Origin: Desulfurobacterium thermolithotrophum DSM 11699
GTDB lineage: Bacteria > Aquificota > Aquificia > Desulfurobacteriales > Desulfurobacteriaceae
NCBI RefSeq assembly: GCF_000191045.1
Contig: NC_015185.1
Coordinates: 936,501 to 1,000,500 of the forward strand
Direction: 5' to 3'
DNA: 64,000 nucleotides
Shown here one piece after another: positions 16,930 through 26,194 of the stretch (position 1 is the first letter of the stretch; the number at the start of each line of letters is the position of its first letter). Position numbers and translations under genes: made by a program. Under the pieces are notes generated by a model. It was not told the origin of the DNA, did no database searches, and saw only the letters and a list, made by a program, of their open reading frames with translations.

Positions 16930-17862
16930 ATGTTGGTAGTTAAGTTTGAGTATCCAGATACAGGAAAAAGTGGACTAGCAAAAACTAGTCAGTTAGAAGA
17001 TCTAAAGTATGGAGATAGAGTGATTGTAAAAACAGATAGAAGTGAAGAGTTAGTGAAGGTTTTAAATATTTATTCTGTAGATGAAACCTTTTTGCAAAAA
17101 CTTGGAGTTGATAAAGAGAGTATCTTTGAAGTTTTAAGAAAACCTACCGAGGAAGATCTTAATAAATTCATTGAAAACCAATTGTTTGTAGTTGAAGCAT
17201 TAAAGATATGCAAAGAAAAGGTAAAAAAGCACGAGCTTCCGATGAAACTTGTAAAAGCATACACTACTTTAAATAGGGAAAGAATAGTTTTTTACTTTAC
17301 AGCTGAATCAAGAGTCGATTTTAGACAATTAGTTAGAGATCTTGCAGCCCATTTTAAAACAAGAATCGAACTAAGGCAGATTGGAGTTAGAGATGAAGTC
17401 AAAATGATAGGTGCTGTTGGAATGTGTGGAAGAGTTTGCTGTTGTAAAGATTTCCTTGAATGTTTTGATTCTGTTTCCCTTACTCTTGCAAGACTCCAAG
17501 GACTCCCACCAAATCCTGCAAAACTTTCTGGTACCTGTGGAAGACTCATGTGTTGTCTTAAATTTGAAGAGGGAAATTACTACATAAAGAAGTTTTTACC
17601 TGATGTCGGAGAAACTATTGAAACTCCTGAAGGAAAAGGAACTGTCATTGACATAAGCGTTCCATTAGAGATAATGACTGTTGAATTAGAAACAGGAGGA
17701 AGGAAAAAGTTTTCAATAAGACACTTTGTGACAGAAGAACAGTGGAATGAATATCTTGAAAGATTAAAAGAAAAGTATGATGATAGGTTTAAGTGCTTTT
17801 TAAAATCAGGAGTTACAAATGACGATGAAGATAGTGAAAGAACTGCAGAGTCCTTTGAATAA
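16930..17862 (+). CDS. PSP1-domain protein (RicT/YaaT family)
   Basis: A 310-residue protein with the PSP1 C-terminal domain. Cysteine-rich GMCGRVCCCKDF and GTCGRLMCCLKFE are the hallmark that binds iron-sulfur clusters in Bacillus RicT, where the RicAFT complex affects RNase Y maturation of transcripts. I prefer ATG 16930 (MLVVKFEYP) because GGAG lies 6 bp upstream; the TTG at 16918 has none. The following RlmN-like gene starts inside its last codons. Confidence 0.85.
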   Translation: MLVVKFEYPDTGKSGLAKTSQLEDLKYGDRVIVKTDRSEELVKVLNIYSVDETFLQKLGVDKESIFEVLRKPTEEDLNKFIENQLFVVEALKICKEKVKKHELPMKLVKAYTTLNRERIVFYFTAESRVDFRQLVRDLAAHFKTRIELRQIGVRDEVKMIGAVGMCGRVCCCKDFLECFDSVSLTLARLQGLPPNPAKLSGTCGRLMCCLKFEEGNYYIKKFLPDVGETIETPEGKGTVIDISVPLEIMTVELETGGRKKFSIRHFVTEEQWNEYLERLKEKYDDRFKCFLKSGVTNDDEDSERTAESFE

Positions 17863-18637
17863 GCTTTTTGTATACGAAACAGACGATGGCTATAAGGTAG
17901 AATCTGTTTTTTATAAAGGGGAAAGACTTTGCATTTCTACTCAAGTTGGTTGTCCTATAGGGTGTATCTTCTGTGCTTCTGGAAGTAAAGGTTTTTTTAG
18001 AAATCTTACTTTTGCTGAAATAGTAACTCAATATGAGCTTTTGAGAGATATTTTGCCAATAAAAGGTATAGCTATTGCAGGAATTGGAGAACCTGCACTT
18101 AACATTTCTAATGTAGAGAAGGCAGTTAACTATTTTAGAAACGAAGGATTGAAAGTAACGATAAGTACAGCTGGTTATCCTCTTGAAAACTTTAAAAAAC
18201 TTATAAGACTTAACCACAACGGACTTACTCTTTCTGTGCATGGAATTCTTAATAAGACAAGAGAAAAAATATTTAAGAAAAAGGAAAATTTAGAAGAATT
18301 ACTAAATGCAGTAGATGAACATCTTTCTGAATCTTCTTCTTCTCGTAGAAAGAAGTTTCAGCTCGGATATCTACTTATAAAGGATTTAAATGATGATCTT
18401 GAAAATCTAAGGCTTCTTGGAGAGCTTGCAAAAAAATATAGGTTTACTGTTATGCTCATGATGTACAACAAAGTCGATGGTTTTGATCTTGAACCTGTTA
18501 CAAAGGATGAGTATGAAAAAGCATTCCTCTTTTTAAGAGAAATGGGAGTAAGGGTAACACTCAGCAACAGGTTCAGGATAGATAAATTAGGTGGTTGTGG
18601 AACTCTGACGGTCGGAAGGAGGATAGAATGTTCGTAA
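17819..18637 (+). CDS. Short RlmN/Cfr-like radical SAM methyltransferase
   Basis: A 272-residue radical SAM protein. The motif CPIGCIFCASGSKGFFRNLTFAEIV matches RlmN (in pieces), and the two extra cysteines used in methyl transfer appear retained: one in RLCISTQVGC and one in GGCGTL near the C-terminus. RlmN methylates A2503 of 23S rRNA and A37 of tRNA. RlmN proteins are usually 340-370 residues; the N-terminal accessory domain of about 80-90 residues is absent here. AGGAG stands 7 bp before ATG 17819. A full-length RlmN may exist elsewhere, so specificity is open. Confidence 0.75.
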   Translation: MTMKIVKELQSPLNKLFVYETDDGYKVESVFYKGERLCISTQVGCPIGCIFCASGSKGFFRNLTFAEIVTQYELLRDILPIKGIAIAGIGEPALNISNVEKAVNYFRNEGLKVTISTAGYPLENFKKLIRLNHNGLTLSVHGILNKTREKIFKKKENLEELLNAVDEHLSESSSSRRKKFQLGYLLIKDLNDDLENLRLLGELAKKYRFTVMLMMYNKVDGFDLEPVTKDEYEKAFLFLREMGVRVTLSNRFRIDKLGGCGTLTVGRRIECS

Positions 18638-19119
18638 GAGAGGGAGAGCTCCCAGGAATTGGTAAAAAATATTCTATGAGAACCGCTAATGGAGATAACA
18701 TTGTTGTAGTGATTCACCATACCGGAAAAAGGGAAATTTACTATTTTGAAGATGAAAATGAAGAACCAACAGCGGTTATTGAACTCTCAGATGAAGAAGC
18801 AAGAACTCTTGGCACAATTTTGGTAGGTGCTCTTTTTCAGCCGACTTCTGATGAAGAGAAGATTGGCTTCCTAATGAAACACCTTGCTTTTGAATGGATA
18901 AAGATACCAAAAGCTTCTTTTCTTGTAGGAAAGAGTATTAAAGAACTGGAAATTCGTAAAAAGTTTGGAGTAATAGTTGTTGCAATTATCAGAGATGAAA
19001 ATGTAATTGTTTCACCATCCCCTCTTTTCCAGTTTCAACCTGGAGATACAATTGTTGTTGTTGGAACTCTTGATAATGTCAAAAAGTTTGTTAAACTAAT
19101 AGAAGATAAGGAAGAGTAG
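18628..19119 (+). CDS. khtT: K+/H+ antiporter regulatory subunit KhtT (TrkA-C domain)
   Basis: A 163-residue cytosolic regulator. An N-terminal domain (REGELPGIGKKYSMRTANGDNIVVVIHHTG) is followed by a TrkA-C/RCK_C domain (about 85-160, LVGKSIKELEIRKKFGVIVVAIIRD, then PGDTIVVVGT). This is the KhtT arrangement, and the gene is directly followed, without a gap, by a CPA2 transporter. I use ATG 18628 because GGAGG lies just upstream; it overlaps the previous stop by 10 bp. Confidence 0.88.
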   Translation: MFVREGELPGIGKKYSMRTANGDNIVVVIHHTGKREIYYFEDENEEPTAVIELSDEEARTLGTILVGALFQPTSDEEKIGFLMKHLAFEWIKIPKASFLVGKSIKELEIRKKFGVIVVAIIRDENVIVSPSPLFQFQPGDTIVVVGTLDNVKKFVKLIEDKEE

Positions 19120-20295
19120 ATGGAACATTTCACATTTCTTTTTGCCGTATTTGTTTCAATTCTTACGCTTTCTTATGTTATTTCGGTTAAATTTAAATTT
19201 CCTGTAATTCCTGTATATATTGTTGCAGGAATTTTAGTTTCACTTCTTTTTCACATTCATGATATTCATATATTTAAAACACTTGGTGTTATTTTACTTT
19301 TATTTTATATAGGACTAGAATTTTCTATTGCAGAACTCCAGAGAAACTTTAAGTCAATTATTTCAGTTGGTCTTGTTGATCTAACCTTTAACCTTATTCC
19401 TGTCTTTTTTATAGCAAGACTTTTAGGTTTTGATCCTTTTACAGCTTTTGTTTTAGCTGTTATTCTTTATCCTAGTAGTTCAGCCATAGTCTCAAAACTC
19501 CTTATTGATTTAAGGAAGCTTGCAAATCCCGAAGTTGACACGGTTCTTGCTATTTTAGTCTTTGAGGATATTGCAGCAGCTGCGCTACTTGCTTTTTTAG
19601 TAAACTTTTCCAATGGTGCAGCTACAACCACTGAAACCTTAGGAATTCTTGCAAAGATTGTTCTTTTCCTCTTAGTAGCAGTTGTGTTTGTTATGAATGC
19701 AGGAAAATTAGTTGACTTCACTTTTCAAAAGATTGGTACCTCAACTGAGTTTGTAGTTCTTTTTGTTGCAACACTTTTATTCTTAATAGTTGAGGCAACT
19801 ATTGGTTTTGGCCTTTCAGAATCTATAGGTGCATTTATCGCTGGAATGCTATTTGCGGAAAGCAACTATAAAGAGAAAATAGAATCTGTTGTCATACCTT
19901 ATAGAGATCTCTTTGGAGCTCTCTTTTTCCTAACATTTGGTCTCTCAATAAATCTTGAAAAATTTTCATTTTCTATCATACTTCCTCTTTTTGTGCTGCT
20001 AAGCGTGTCTTTCTTTACAAAAATTTTAACAGGTCTTGTTTCCGTAAAATTTTATGGTCTTGGAAAGAGAAGAGGACTTTCTGCTGGCCTTATGTTACTA
20101 CCAAGAGGCGAATTTTCAATATTAGTGGCTGCAACAACTCCCAAACTAATTCCCTTTACAGCTATTTATGTTCTCATATCATCTATTTTGGGTTCAATAG
20201 TACTTAAAGAATCGCCAAAAATTCTTGACTTTTTCTTTAAGAAAAAAGTTAAAAAGAAGAGTAAGCTTACAAGGTCTCAGCTTTTGGAGGATTAG
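19120..20295 (+). CDS. khtU: CPA2-family cation/proton antiporter KhtU-like
   Basis: A 391-residue membrane protein with about 12 helices of the CPA2 (KefB/KhtU) family. Visible: the conserved acidic and glycine features in IGLEFSIAELQRNF, PSSSAIVSKLL, LAILVFEDIAAAALLAFL, and FGLSESIGAFIAGMLFAES. It lacks a C-terminal TrkA-N domain, as expected when the regulator is the separate khtT product upstream. The pair probably performs K+ efflux in exchange for protons, serving pH or potassium homeostasis. Confidence 0.88.
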   Translation: MEHFTFLFAVFVSILTLSYVISVKFKFPVIPVYIVAGILVSLLFHIHDIHIFKTLGVILLLFYIGLEFSIAELQRNFKSIISVGLVDLTFNLIPVFFIARLLGFDPFTAFVLAVILYPSSSAIVSKLLIDLRKLANPEVDTVLAILVFEDIAAAALLAFLVNFSNGAATTTETLGILAKIVLFLLVAVVFVMNAGKLVDFTFQKIGTSTEFVVLFVATLLFLIVEATIGFGLSESIGAFIAGMLFAESNYKEKIESVVIPYRDLFGALFFLTFGLSINLEKFSFSIILPLFVLLSVSFFTKILTGLVSVKFYGLGKRRGLSAGLMLLPRGEFSILVAATTPKLIPFTAIYVLISSILGSIVLKESPKILDFFFKKKVKKKSKLTRSQLLED

Positions 20296-20916
20296 ATGTT
20301 TATAACTTTTGAAGGAATTGAAGGATGTGGAAAAAGCACACAGGCAAAACTTCTTTATGACTGGTTTTTAAAAAAGGGAAAAGAAGCTATCTTAACCAGA
20401 GAACCAGGAGGAACTCCTGCAGCCGAAGAAATAAGGAACTTCATTCTAAGGCCAAGAAAAGAAACTTTTCCAGCTTTTGCTGAGCTCTGCCTATATATGG
20501 CTGCGAGAGGATTTCACGTTGAAAATTTGATAAAACCTGCTTTAAAAAAAGGAATATGGGTTGTATGTGATAGATTTGTAGATTCAACAGTTGCATACCA
20601 AGGATACGGAAGAGGAATTAACGTAGAGCTTATAGAAAAACTCAATGAAGAAGCAACAGGAAACCTTAAACCTGATTTAACCTTTTTGATTGATGTTCCA
20701 GTGGAAATAGGTTTTTCTAGAATCAAAAGAAGAGATCTTGATAGAATGGAACAGGAAGAAATGGACTTTCATGAAAGAGTTAGGCAAGGTTTTCTTAGAA
20801 TAGCTGAAAAAAATTCTGAAAGAGTTATAGTAATAGATGGAACAAAAAAGGTAGATGAAATTTTTGATGAAATTCTAAACACTTTAAAGAAGAGGGGAAA
20901 CATAAATGCCCTTTAG
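20296..20916 (+). CDS. tmk: Thymidylate kinase
   Basis: A 206-residue P-loop kinase (dTMP to dTDP). Visible: Walker A EGIEGCGKSTQ, TREPGGTPAAEEIRN, the DR motif CDRFVDSTVAYQGYGR, and the lid region RIKRRDLDRMEQ. GGAGG precedes the ATG. holB follows with an 11-bp overlap, the common tmk-holB order. Confidence 0.95.
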   Translation: MFITFEGIEGCGKSTQAKLLYDWFLKKGKEAILTREPGGTPAAEEIRNFILRPRKETFPAFAELCLYMAARGFHVENLIKPALKKGIWVVCDRFVDSTVAYQGYGRGINVELIEKLNEEATGNLKPDLTFLIDVPVEIGFSRIKRRDLDRMEQEEMDFHERVRQGFLRIAEKNSERVIVIDGTKKVDEIFDEILNTLKKRGNINAL

Positions 20917-21736
20917 TAATATTGTTGGACATTCTAAGCAAATATCAATTTTAAAATCCTTGATTGCGGCAGAAAGATTTCCACAAAGTTCTTTATTTGT
21001 TGGTTCTGAAGGTATTGGAAAAAAGTTAATAGCTATAGAAGTTCTTAAACTCCTCACAGAAAGTCCGTTAAATGTAAGAATATTAGGAGAAGAAAAAGCT
21101 GCAACTATCGAAGAGATAAGAGAAGTTTCAGAGTGGCTATTCAAAAAGCCTTCATCGGGAAAGGGAAAAGGATTAGTGATAGATAACGCCGAAGAAATGA
21201 GAAGTGAAGCAGCAAATGCTCTTCTTAAAACTCTTGAAGAGCCTCCAAACTACGGTTTTATAATTTTAATAACAAAGAATGAAGAAGCTATTCTGCCAAC
21301 TCTTAGATCAAGATGCAAAGTATTTAGATTTGGAAAACTTAGCGATTCTAATATTGAGTATATCCTTGAAAAACTTGGATTGAAAGTAGACAAAAGAGTA
21401 ATAAAACTTTCAAATGGAAGTGTTGGAATGGCTGTAAAGCTATCAGAGACTCCGATTCCGGACCTTATAAAAGAGTTTATAAATCTAATGAAATCAAAAG
21501 ATAAACTAAAAGGTATTCTTTTGTTTTCTTCAAAGTTTTCAAAATTATCTCGAGAAGAAACTCTTTTGTTTTTAAATGCTCTTGAAAATCTTCTTTCTCA
21601 GAAAGATACTATCCTTAAATGGTTTGAGGCTATTCAAAAAGGAAGAGAATTCTTGAAATTTTATGGAAAACCACAATCTGTTATTGAGTGGATTCTCTTA
21701 GAAGTTCTTCTTAAAACTGGACGTGAATCCTTTTAA
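20906..21736 (+). CDS. holB: DNA polymerase III delta' subunit
   Basis: A 276-residue clamp-loader subunit. It has the AAA+ fold with a P-loop-like GSEGIGKK, DNAEEMRSEAANALLKTLEEPP and the arginine-finger SRC motif LRSRCKVF. It is shorter than E. coli delta' and lacks the zinc-binding cysteines. It overlaps tmk at the start and converges on the beta-CA-like gene with a 26-bp overlap. Confidence 0.88.
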   Translation: MPFSNIVGHSKQISILKSLIAAERFPQSSLFVGSEGIGKKLIAIEVLKLLTESPLNVRILGEEKAATIEEIREVSEWLFKKPSSGKGKGLVIDNAEEMRSEAANALLKTLEEPPNYGFIILITKNEEAILPTLRSRCKVFRFGKLSDSNIEYILEKLGLKVDKRVIKLSNGSVGMAVKLSETPIPDLIKEFINLMKSKDKLKGILLFSSKFSKLSREETLLFLNALENLLSQKDTILKWFEAIQKGREFLKFYGKPQSVIEWILLEVLLKTGRESF

Positions 21737-22352
21737 CCTTTTGTTTCCTTATAGCTTCAGGAATTTCTTCGAGAAGATCGTGATTTCTTACTTCATCTGG
21801 GTCCTTCAATCCATTAAAATTTATAAGGTAAAAGTTTATTTTATCTCCGTAAACTGCAGATTCATCTAAAATAAACCCACAAATGTAAAGTTTTCCTTCA
21901 GAAACAAGATTTTCAAATTCGGGAATAGATAAAAGGTTATCTATTTGTGTATCTATGTTTATTTCCATTAAGGCAGCATTTAACTGTTTTTCATTTTCTT
22001 CGTAAAGTGGAAGAAGAACTTCTATGTTGTTCTCATAAACTTTCTTTAAAAGTTTAAATTCAATCTCTGCTGGTTGAAAATTAAGATTTACAAACTTTTC
22101 TATATTTATAGCAGTCGTTCCTGCTATTGCTATAAGTGGAATTTCAAAATTTTTAACAGCGAAAAAAACAGAAGCTATATTAGGTAAAACTTGGCAAGCA
22201 GTGTTTGATATTATGTAACTTTCTGGAAAAAGTTGAGAAATCCTCCAAACCATAGATGAAGAACAAATTACACAACAATCGTACGTGGAGGGCTTTTCAC
22301 GTGAAACGCAGTTTTTAGTTAAAAGCTTTTCTATTACTTTTACTCCTCGCAT
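21711..22352 (-). CDS. Beta-carbonic-anhydrase-like protein without zinc ligands
   Basis: A 213-residue protein whose pattern follows the beta-carbonic anhydrase fold: CCVICSSSMVWRISQLFP where enzymes have C-x-D-S-R, an ASVFFAVKNFEIPLIAIAG core strand-helix, and a late LYICGFILDESAVYGDKINFYLI like the enzymes' GxxxDxxTGxV strand pair. The zinc ligands of the GHxxCG motif are replaced (AGTTAINIE), and the Asp-Arg pair is absent. If the fold call is right, it is a non-catalytic or repurposed member. It starts with a TAATG overlap after the phosphodiesterase gene. Confidence 0.45.
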   Translation of the reverse strand: MRGVKVIEKLLTKNCVSREKPSTYDCCVICSSSMVWRISQLFPESYIISNTACQVLPNIASVFFAVKNFEIPLIAIAGTTAINIEKFVNLNFQPAEIEFKLLKKVYENNIEVLLPLYEENEKQLNAALMEINIDTQIDNLLSIPEFENLVSEGKLYICGFILDESAVYGDKINFYLINFNGLKDPDEVRNHDLLEEIPEAIRKQKVKRIHVQF

Positions 22353-22834
22353 TATAATACTCTTACCTCTACAAACCTTTGGAAGGTATCAAGTATAACA
22401 AAAGTTGATTTCCCAGTAAGATAACCGCACAGTTCTCCTGGATTTATTATCTGACATCCATTTATAACTCTCGTATCCAATTTATGAGTATGACCATAAA
22501 GAATATAATCAAAATCAGCTGATTTTGATAGTGAATCTACAAAAAAAGGTTCATGCATAATTGCAAATCTTTTTCCATCAATCTCTTTATAAATAGGAGT
22601 TTTTTCTAGTAGTCCACCCGAAATTTTTAGTAATCCTGCAACTTCGCCATCGTTGTTTCCAAAAACTCCTATGAAATCACACTTCAGTTTTGATAAGAGT
22701 AATTTAATTGAAAAAGGAGAAACAAAATCCCCGCAGTGTATAACAAGGTCTATATCTTCTGAATTAACTATCTTTGCAAATTCCTCAATCTTACTAAGAT
22801 TGTCGTGAGAATCAGATACTACAGCTATCTTCAT
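22352..22834 (-). CDS. YfcE/MJ0936-type metallophosphoesterase
   Basis: A 160-residue calcineurin-like phosphodiesterase. All metal motifs are present: VVSDSHDN, HCGDF, GVFGNNDGE, and YGHTHK. Members act on phosphodiesters with Mn or Ni. It overlaps the topA stop by 4 bp and continues to the carbonic-anhydrase-like gene, so the three are one transcript from the topA promoter. Confidence 0.88.
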   Translation of the reverse strand: MKIAVVSDSHDNLSKIEEFAKIVNSEDIDLVIHCGDFVSPFSIKLLLSKLKCDFIGVFGNNDGEVAGLLKISGGLLEKTPIYKEIDGKRFAIMHEPFFVDSLSKSADFDYILYGHTHKLDTRVINGCQIINPGELCGYLTGKSTFVILDTFQRFVEVRVL

Positions 22835-24930
22835 TTTTTAGCCTCAGAAGGAGGTTTATTTGAAATGAAATCACATTCAGGGTATCTACTGCAACCAAAA
22901 AATTTCTTTCCTTTCTTACTTCTTCTCTCAACAATATCTCCCTCTTTACACTTAGGACACTTACCGTATGTAAGAGGAGCCGTATATTTACATTTGGGGT
23001 AATTTGCACATGCTATAAATTTACCATATTTACCGTTTTTTATTACCAGTTCTCCACCACACTTTGGACAAATTTCACCGGTTTTTTTTGGTTCTCCTTT
23101 AAGACTCTCCTTGTACTTACACTCAGGATACTTAGAACAGGCTATAAATGTTCCATACTTGCCGTGGATTTTAAGAAGAGGAGCTCCACATTTTGGACAT
23201 TCTCTGCCAATTTCTTCGCCTTTAAGGCTTTTGAGTTCTCTTTCTGCTTTTTCAAGTAATTCTTTAAATTCTCCAAAATAAAACTCTTTCAATAATTCTA
23301 TCCATTCCTTTTTACCTTCTTCTATTTTATCTAACTCTTCTTCTATATTAGCTGTGAATTTCACGTCAACTATCTTGGGAAAGAGCTTTTTTAGGATGTC
23401 GTTAATGAATTCTCCGAGCTCTGTCGGTTTTAATTTCTGTTTCTCCTTCTCTACGTATCCTCTTTGAATAATGTTTGAAATTATTGTTGCATAGGTTGAA
23501 GGTCTACCAACCCCTTCTTCTTCAAGTGCTTTAACAAGCGTTCCTTCAGTGTACCTTGGAGGAGGTTCTGTAAAGTGTTGAATTCCCTTTATATCTTCCT
23601 GTTCTACTTTATCTCCTTCGTTTAAATCAGGAAGGAGCTTTTCCTCAAATTCAACAGGATAAACTTTTAAAAATCCTTCTTCTTTTAGAGTGCTTCCAGT
23701 AGCTCTGAATAAAAGTCCGTTTCCTTCAATATCTGCAGAAACAGTATTGAAAACTGCATCTTTCATCTGAGAAGCAACAAATCTTTTCCAGATAAGCTCA
23801 TAAAGCTTATATTGTTCGGAAGTTAAGTACTTCTTTACACTTTCCGGTGTTCTAAAAACAGAAGTTGGTCTTATAGCCTCATGAGCATCCTGCGCAGATT
23901 TTGGAGTCTTAGTTTCATAGCTTCTTTTAGTCTTAGGTAGATATTCTAAACCAAAATTTTCCTCTATAAAATTTCTAACTTCTTTTACTGCTTCATCAGA
24001 AACTCTTGTGGAATCTGTTCTCATATAAGTAATAAGACCTACTCTTTCTTTTCCAAGATCAATACCTTCGTAAAGTTGCTGAGCAATTTGCATTGTCAAT
24101 TTTGCTGGAAAGCCAAAACGCTTTGACGCTTCTTGCTGAAGAGTTGAGGTAATAAAAGGAGGATAGGGTTTTCTTTTCCTCTCTTTCCTTTCAACTCTTG
24201 TTACTACAAAAACTGCTTTTTTAGCTCTATCTATCAATTGATTAGCACTGTTTTTGTCAGGAATGTCAAACTTATCAAGCTTTTTTCCATCAACCGCAAA
24301 AAGTTTTGCTGGAAACTTGGAAGTTTCTTTTCTAAAAATTCCTTCAACAGTCCAGTACTCTTTAGGAACAAATTTTCTTATCTCTTCTTCTCTATCACAG
24401 ATAAGTCTTAGGGCAACCGACTGAACTCTACCTGCAGAAAGAGCCTTTTTAAACTTTTTTGAAAGAAGAGGAGAAATTGTATATCCAACAATTCTATCCA
24501 AAATTCTTCTTGCCTGTTGAGCATTAACTTTATTTTCATCTATTTTATCAGGATTTTTAATTGCTTCTTCTATTGCCTTTTTTGTAATTTCATGAAACCT
24601 TACTCTATAAATACCTTCTTTTTTTATTCTTTTTAAAGCATTTGCAATATGCCAGCTAATCGCTTCTCCTTCACGATCTGGGTCTGTCGCAAGAAGTACT
24701 TCTTCACTTTCCTTAGCAGCTTTTCTAATTTCTTTTAGAACTTTATCTTTACCCTTTATTGTTACATACTTTGGCTTAAAATCCTTTTCTATATCCACTC
24801 CAAACTCTTTTTCAGGAAGATCTATGACATGTCCCATAGAGGCTTTAACGATAAAATCTTTTCCAAGATATCTTTGAATAGTTTTAGCTTTTGCCGGTGA
24901 TTCAACAATTAAAAGCTTTTTCTTTCCCAT
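22831..24930 (-). CDS. topA: DNA topoisomerase I
   Basis: A 699-residue type IA topoisomerase. Visible: Toprim LLIVESPAKAKTIQ and LATDPDREGEAISWH, the active-site tyrosine in GLITYMRTDS, and three C-terminal zinc ribbons (CPKCGAPLL..., CPKCGGEL..., CPKCKEGD...), each with a CxxYPxC half. I choose ATG 24930 over TTG 24933 because GAGG lies 5 bp upstream. A good promoter sits 35-63 bp upstream. Confidence 0.96.
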   Translation of the reverse strand: MGKKKLLIVESPAKAKTIQRYLGKDFIVKASMGHVIDLPEKEFGVDIEKDFKPKYVTIKGKDKVLKEIRKAAKESEEVLLATDPDREGEAISWHIANALKRIKKEGIYRVRFHEITKKAIEEAIKNPDKIDENKVNAQQARRILDRIVGYTISPLLSKKFKKALSAGRVQSVALRLICDREEEIRKFVPKEYWTVEGIFRKETSKFPAKLFAVDGKKLDKFDIPDKNSANQLIDRAKKAVFVVTRVERKERKRKPYPPFITSTLQQEASKRFGFPAKLTMQIAQQLYEGIDLGKERVGLITYMRTDSTRVSDEAVKEVRNFIEENFGLEYLPKTKRSYETKTPKSAQDAHEAIRPTSVFRTPESVKKYLTSEQYKLYELIWKRFVASQMKDAVFNTVSADIEGNGLLFRATGSTLKEEGFLKVYPVEFEEKLLPDLNEGDKVEQEDIKGIQHFTEPPPRYTEGTLVKALEEEGVGRPSTYATIISNIIQRGYVEKEKQKLKPTELGEFINDILKKLFPKIVDVKFTANIEEELDKIEEGKKEWIELLKEFYFGEFKELLEKAERELKSLKGEEIGRECPKCGAPLLKIHGKYGTFIACSKYPECKYKESLKGEPKKTGEICPKCGGELVIKNGKYGKFIACANYPKCKYTAPLTYGKCPKCKEGDIVERRSKKGKKFFGCSRYPECDFISNKPPSEAKK

Positions 24931-24964
24931 CAAGACCTCTAACTTCTAAGATTAGCAAATAGAG

Positions 24965-24993
24965 AATGTAATGAAAGAAAGGAAAGAAGTCAA
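24965..24993 (-). promoter_or_regulatory. Sigma-70-type promoter of topA
   Basis: Minus strand TTGACT (24993-24988), 17-bp spacer, TACATT (24970-24965), placed 35 bp before the topA ATG. Confidence 0.6.
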
Positions 24994-25014
24994 ATCTGAA
25001 GAAACATTGAATTT

Positions 25015-26148
25015 TTAAAGATTTGTTCTTACTATTTCTCTTACATCTCTTTCATTCGGAATTTTCGGTAGATTTCCCATTAAAAATTTCTTTTCCATTA
25101 CAAGATTTACAAAGTTAGGAATTTCTGTTTCTGTCAACCCTACTTCTCTTAGTGATTTAGGAATTCCCAAGAAAGAAAGAAAAGATTGTAGTTTTTCTAA
25201 AATTTCAGCTATACTTCCTTCAAAGTTCATAGCCTTTCCTATTTCTTTTATTTCTTTCTCCGCTGAAAGTCCATAAAAGTTAAGTACTGGAACTAGAAAT
25301 ACACCATTTGCAAGGCCGTGAGGAACTCTATAAATAACTCCTAAAACGTGTGCCATCGTGTGAATAAGTCCTGCTCCAGCATCTGTTATTGCCATTCCAC
25401 CTAAAAGACTTGCTAACATTACTTTTTCTCTTGCTTCAATATCCTTTGGATTTCCGTAAGCGCGAGGAAGATAGTTGGCGATAAGTTCAATAGCCCTTAA
25501 AGAATAAAGTTTAGAAATCTCTGTTGCTCTTTTTGAAACGAAAGATTCTATAGCATGAGTTAAAGCATCGATACCAGTATTTGCTGTAACTATTGAAGAC
25601 ATTGTAACAGTTAATTCCGGATCATCAATAGCAAGAACTGGAAAAAGATATTTGGAAATAAGAGGAGCTTTCTTAAGTCTTTTTTTGTCTGTTAGAACAG
25701 CGTATGGTGTGACTTCCGAACCTGAACCGGAAGTTGTAGGAATTGCTACAAGGGGAATACCTGCTTTTTTGAAAGCTTCAGGAATCCCTATAAATTCGGT
25801 TAATTCTCCTTCGTTTGTAAGCATTACTGAAACAACCTTTGCAACGTCAAGAGGGCTTCCTCCACCTATAGCCACAATTAAGGAAGGAGAAAACTTTTTT
25901 ACTTCCTTGATAATTTCTTTTGCATTTTCTACAGTTGGATCTGGTTCAACAAAATCAAAAACTTCGACTATTCCAGAAAGTTGTTTTTTTACTATATCTA
26001 CATAACCATTTGACACAGCAGATTTTCCACAAATTACCGCAACTTTTTCGTCGTTAAGTGATAGTTGTTTTATTTCATCTTTCAATTTATAAATTGTTCT
26101 TCTTCCAAATATAACTTTTGTAGGCATATGATGTCTTATAATTTTCAT
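25015..26148 (-). CDS. Iron-containing alcohol dehydrogenase
   Basis: A 377-residue group III (iron) dehydrogenase. Visible: the NAD-binding IGGGSPLDVAK, TSGSGSEVTPYAVLTD, and metal ligands in IDALTHAIESFV, AGLIHTMAHVLG and VPHGLANG. Substrate unknown; it could reduce an aldehyde formed in central metabolism. It stands alone between lpxC and topA, and a perfect 19-bp tandem repeat lies 47-84 bp upstream of the start, overlapping where a -35 region would be. Confidence 0.88.
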   Translation of the reverse strand: MKIIRHHMPTKVIFGRRTIYKLKDEIKQLSLNDEKVAVICGKSAVSNGYVDIVKKQLSGIVEVFDFVEPDPTVENAKEIIKEVKKFSPSLIVAIGGGSPLDVAKVVSVMLTNEGELTEFIGIPEAFKKAGIPLVAIPTTSGSGSEVTPYAVLTDKKRLKKAPLISKYLFPVLAIDDPELTVTMSSIVTANTGIDALTHAIESFVSKRATEISKLYSLRAIELIANYLPRAYGNPKDIEAREKVMLASLLGGMAITDAGAGLIHTMAHVLGVIYRVPHGLANGVFLVPVLNFYGLSAEKEIKEIGKAMNFEGSIAEILEKLQSFLSFLGIPKSLREVGLTETEIPNFVNLVMEKKFLMGNLPKIPNERDVREIVRTNL

Positions 26149-26194
26149 TTTTGTCTCCCATTTAAAGTGAAAATTAAATTCTCTTTATAGAAAG

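Noticed and set aside
17813-18241. Minus-strand open frame of 142 residues opposite the RlmN-like gene
   Set aside because: Low-complexity Ser/Lys/Phe composition, no ribosome site, and complete overlap with a clear radical SAM gene: a frame shadow.
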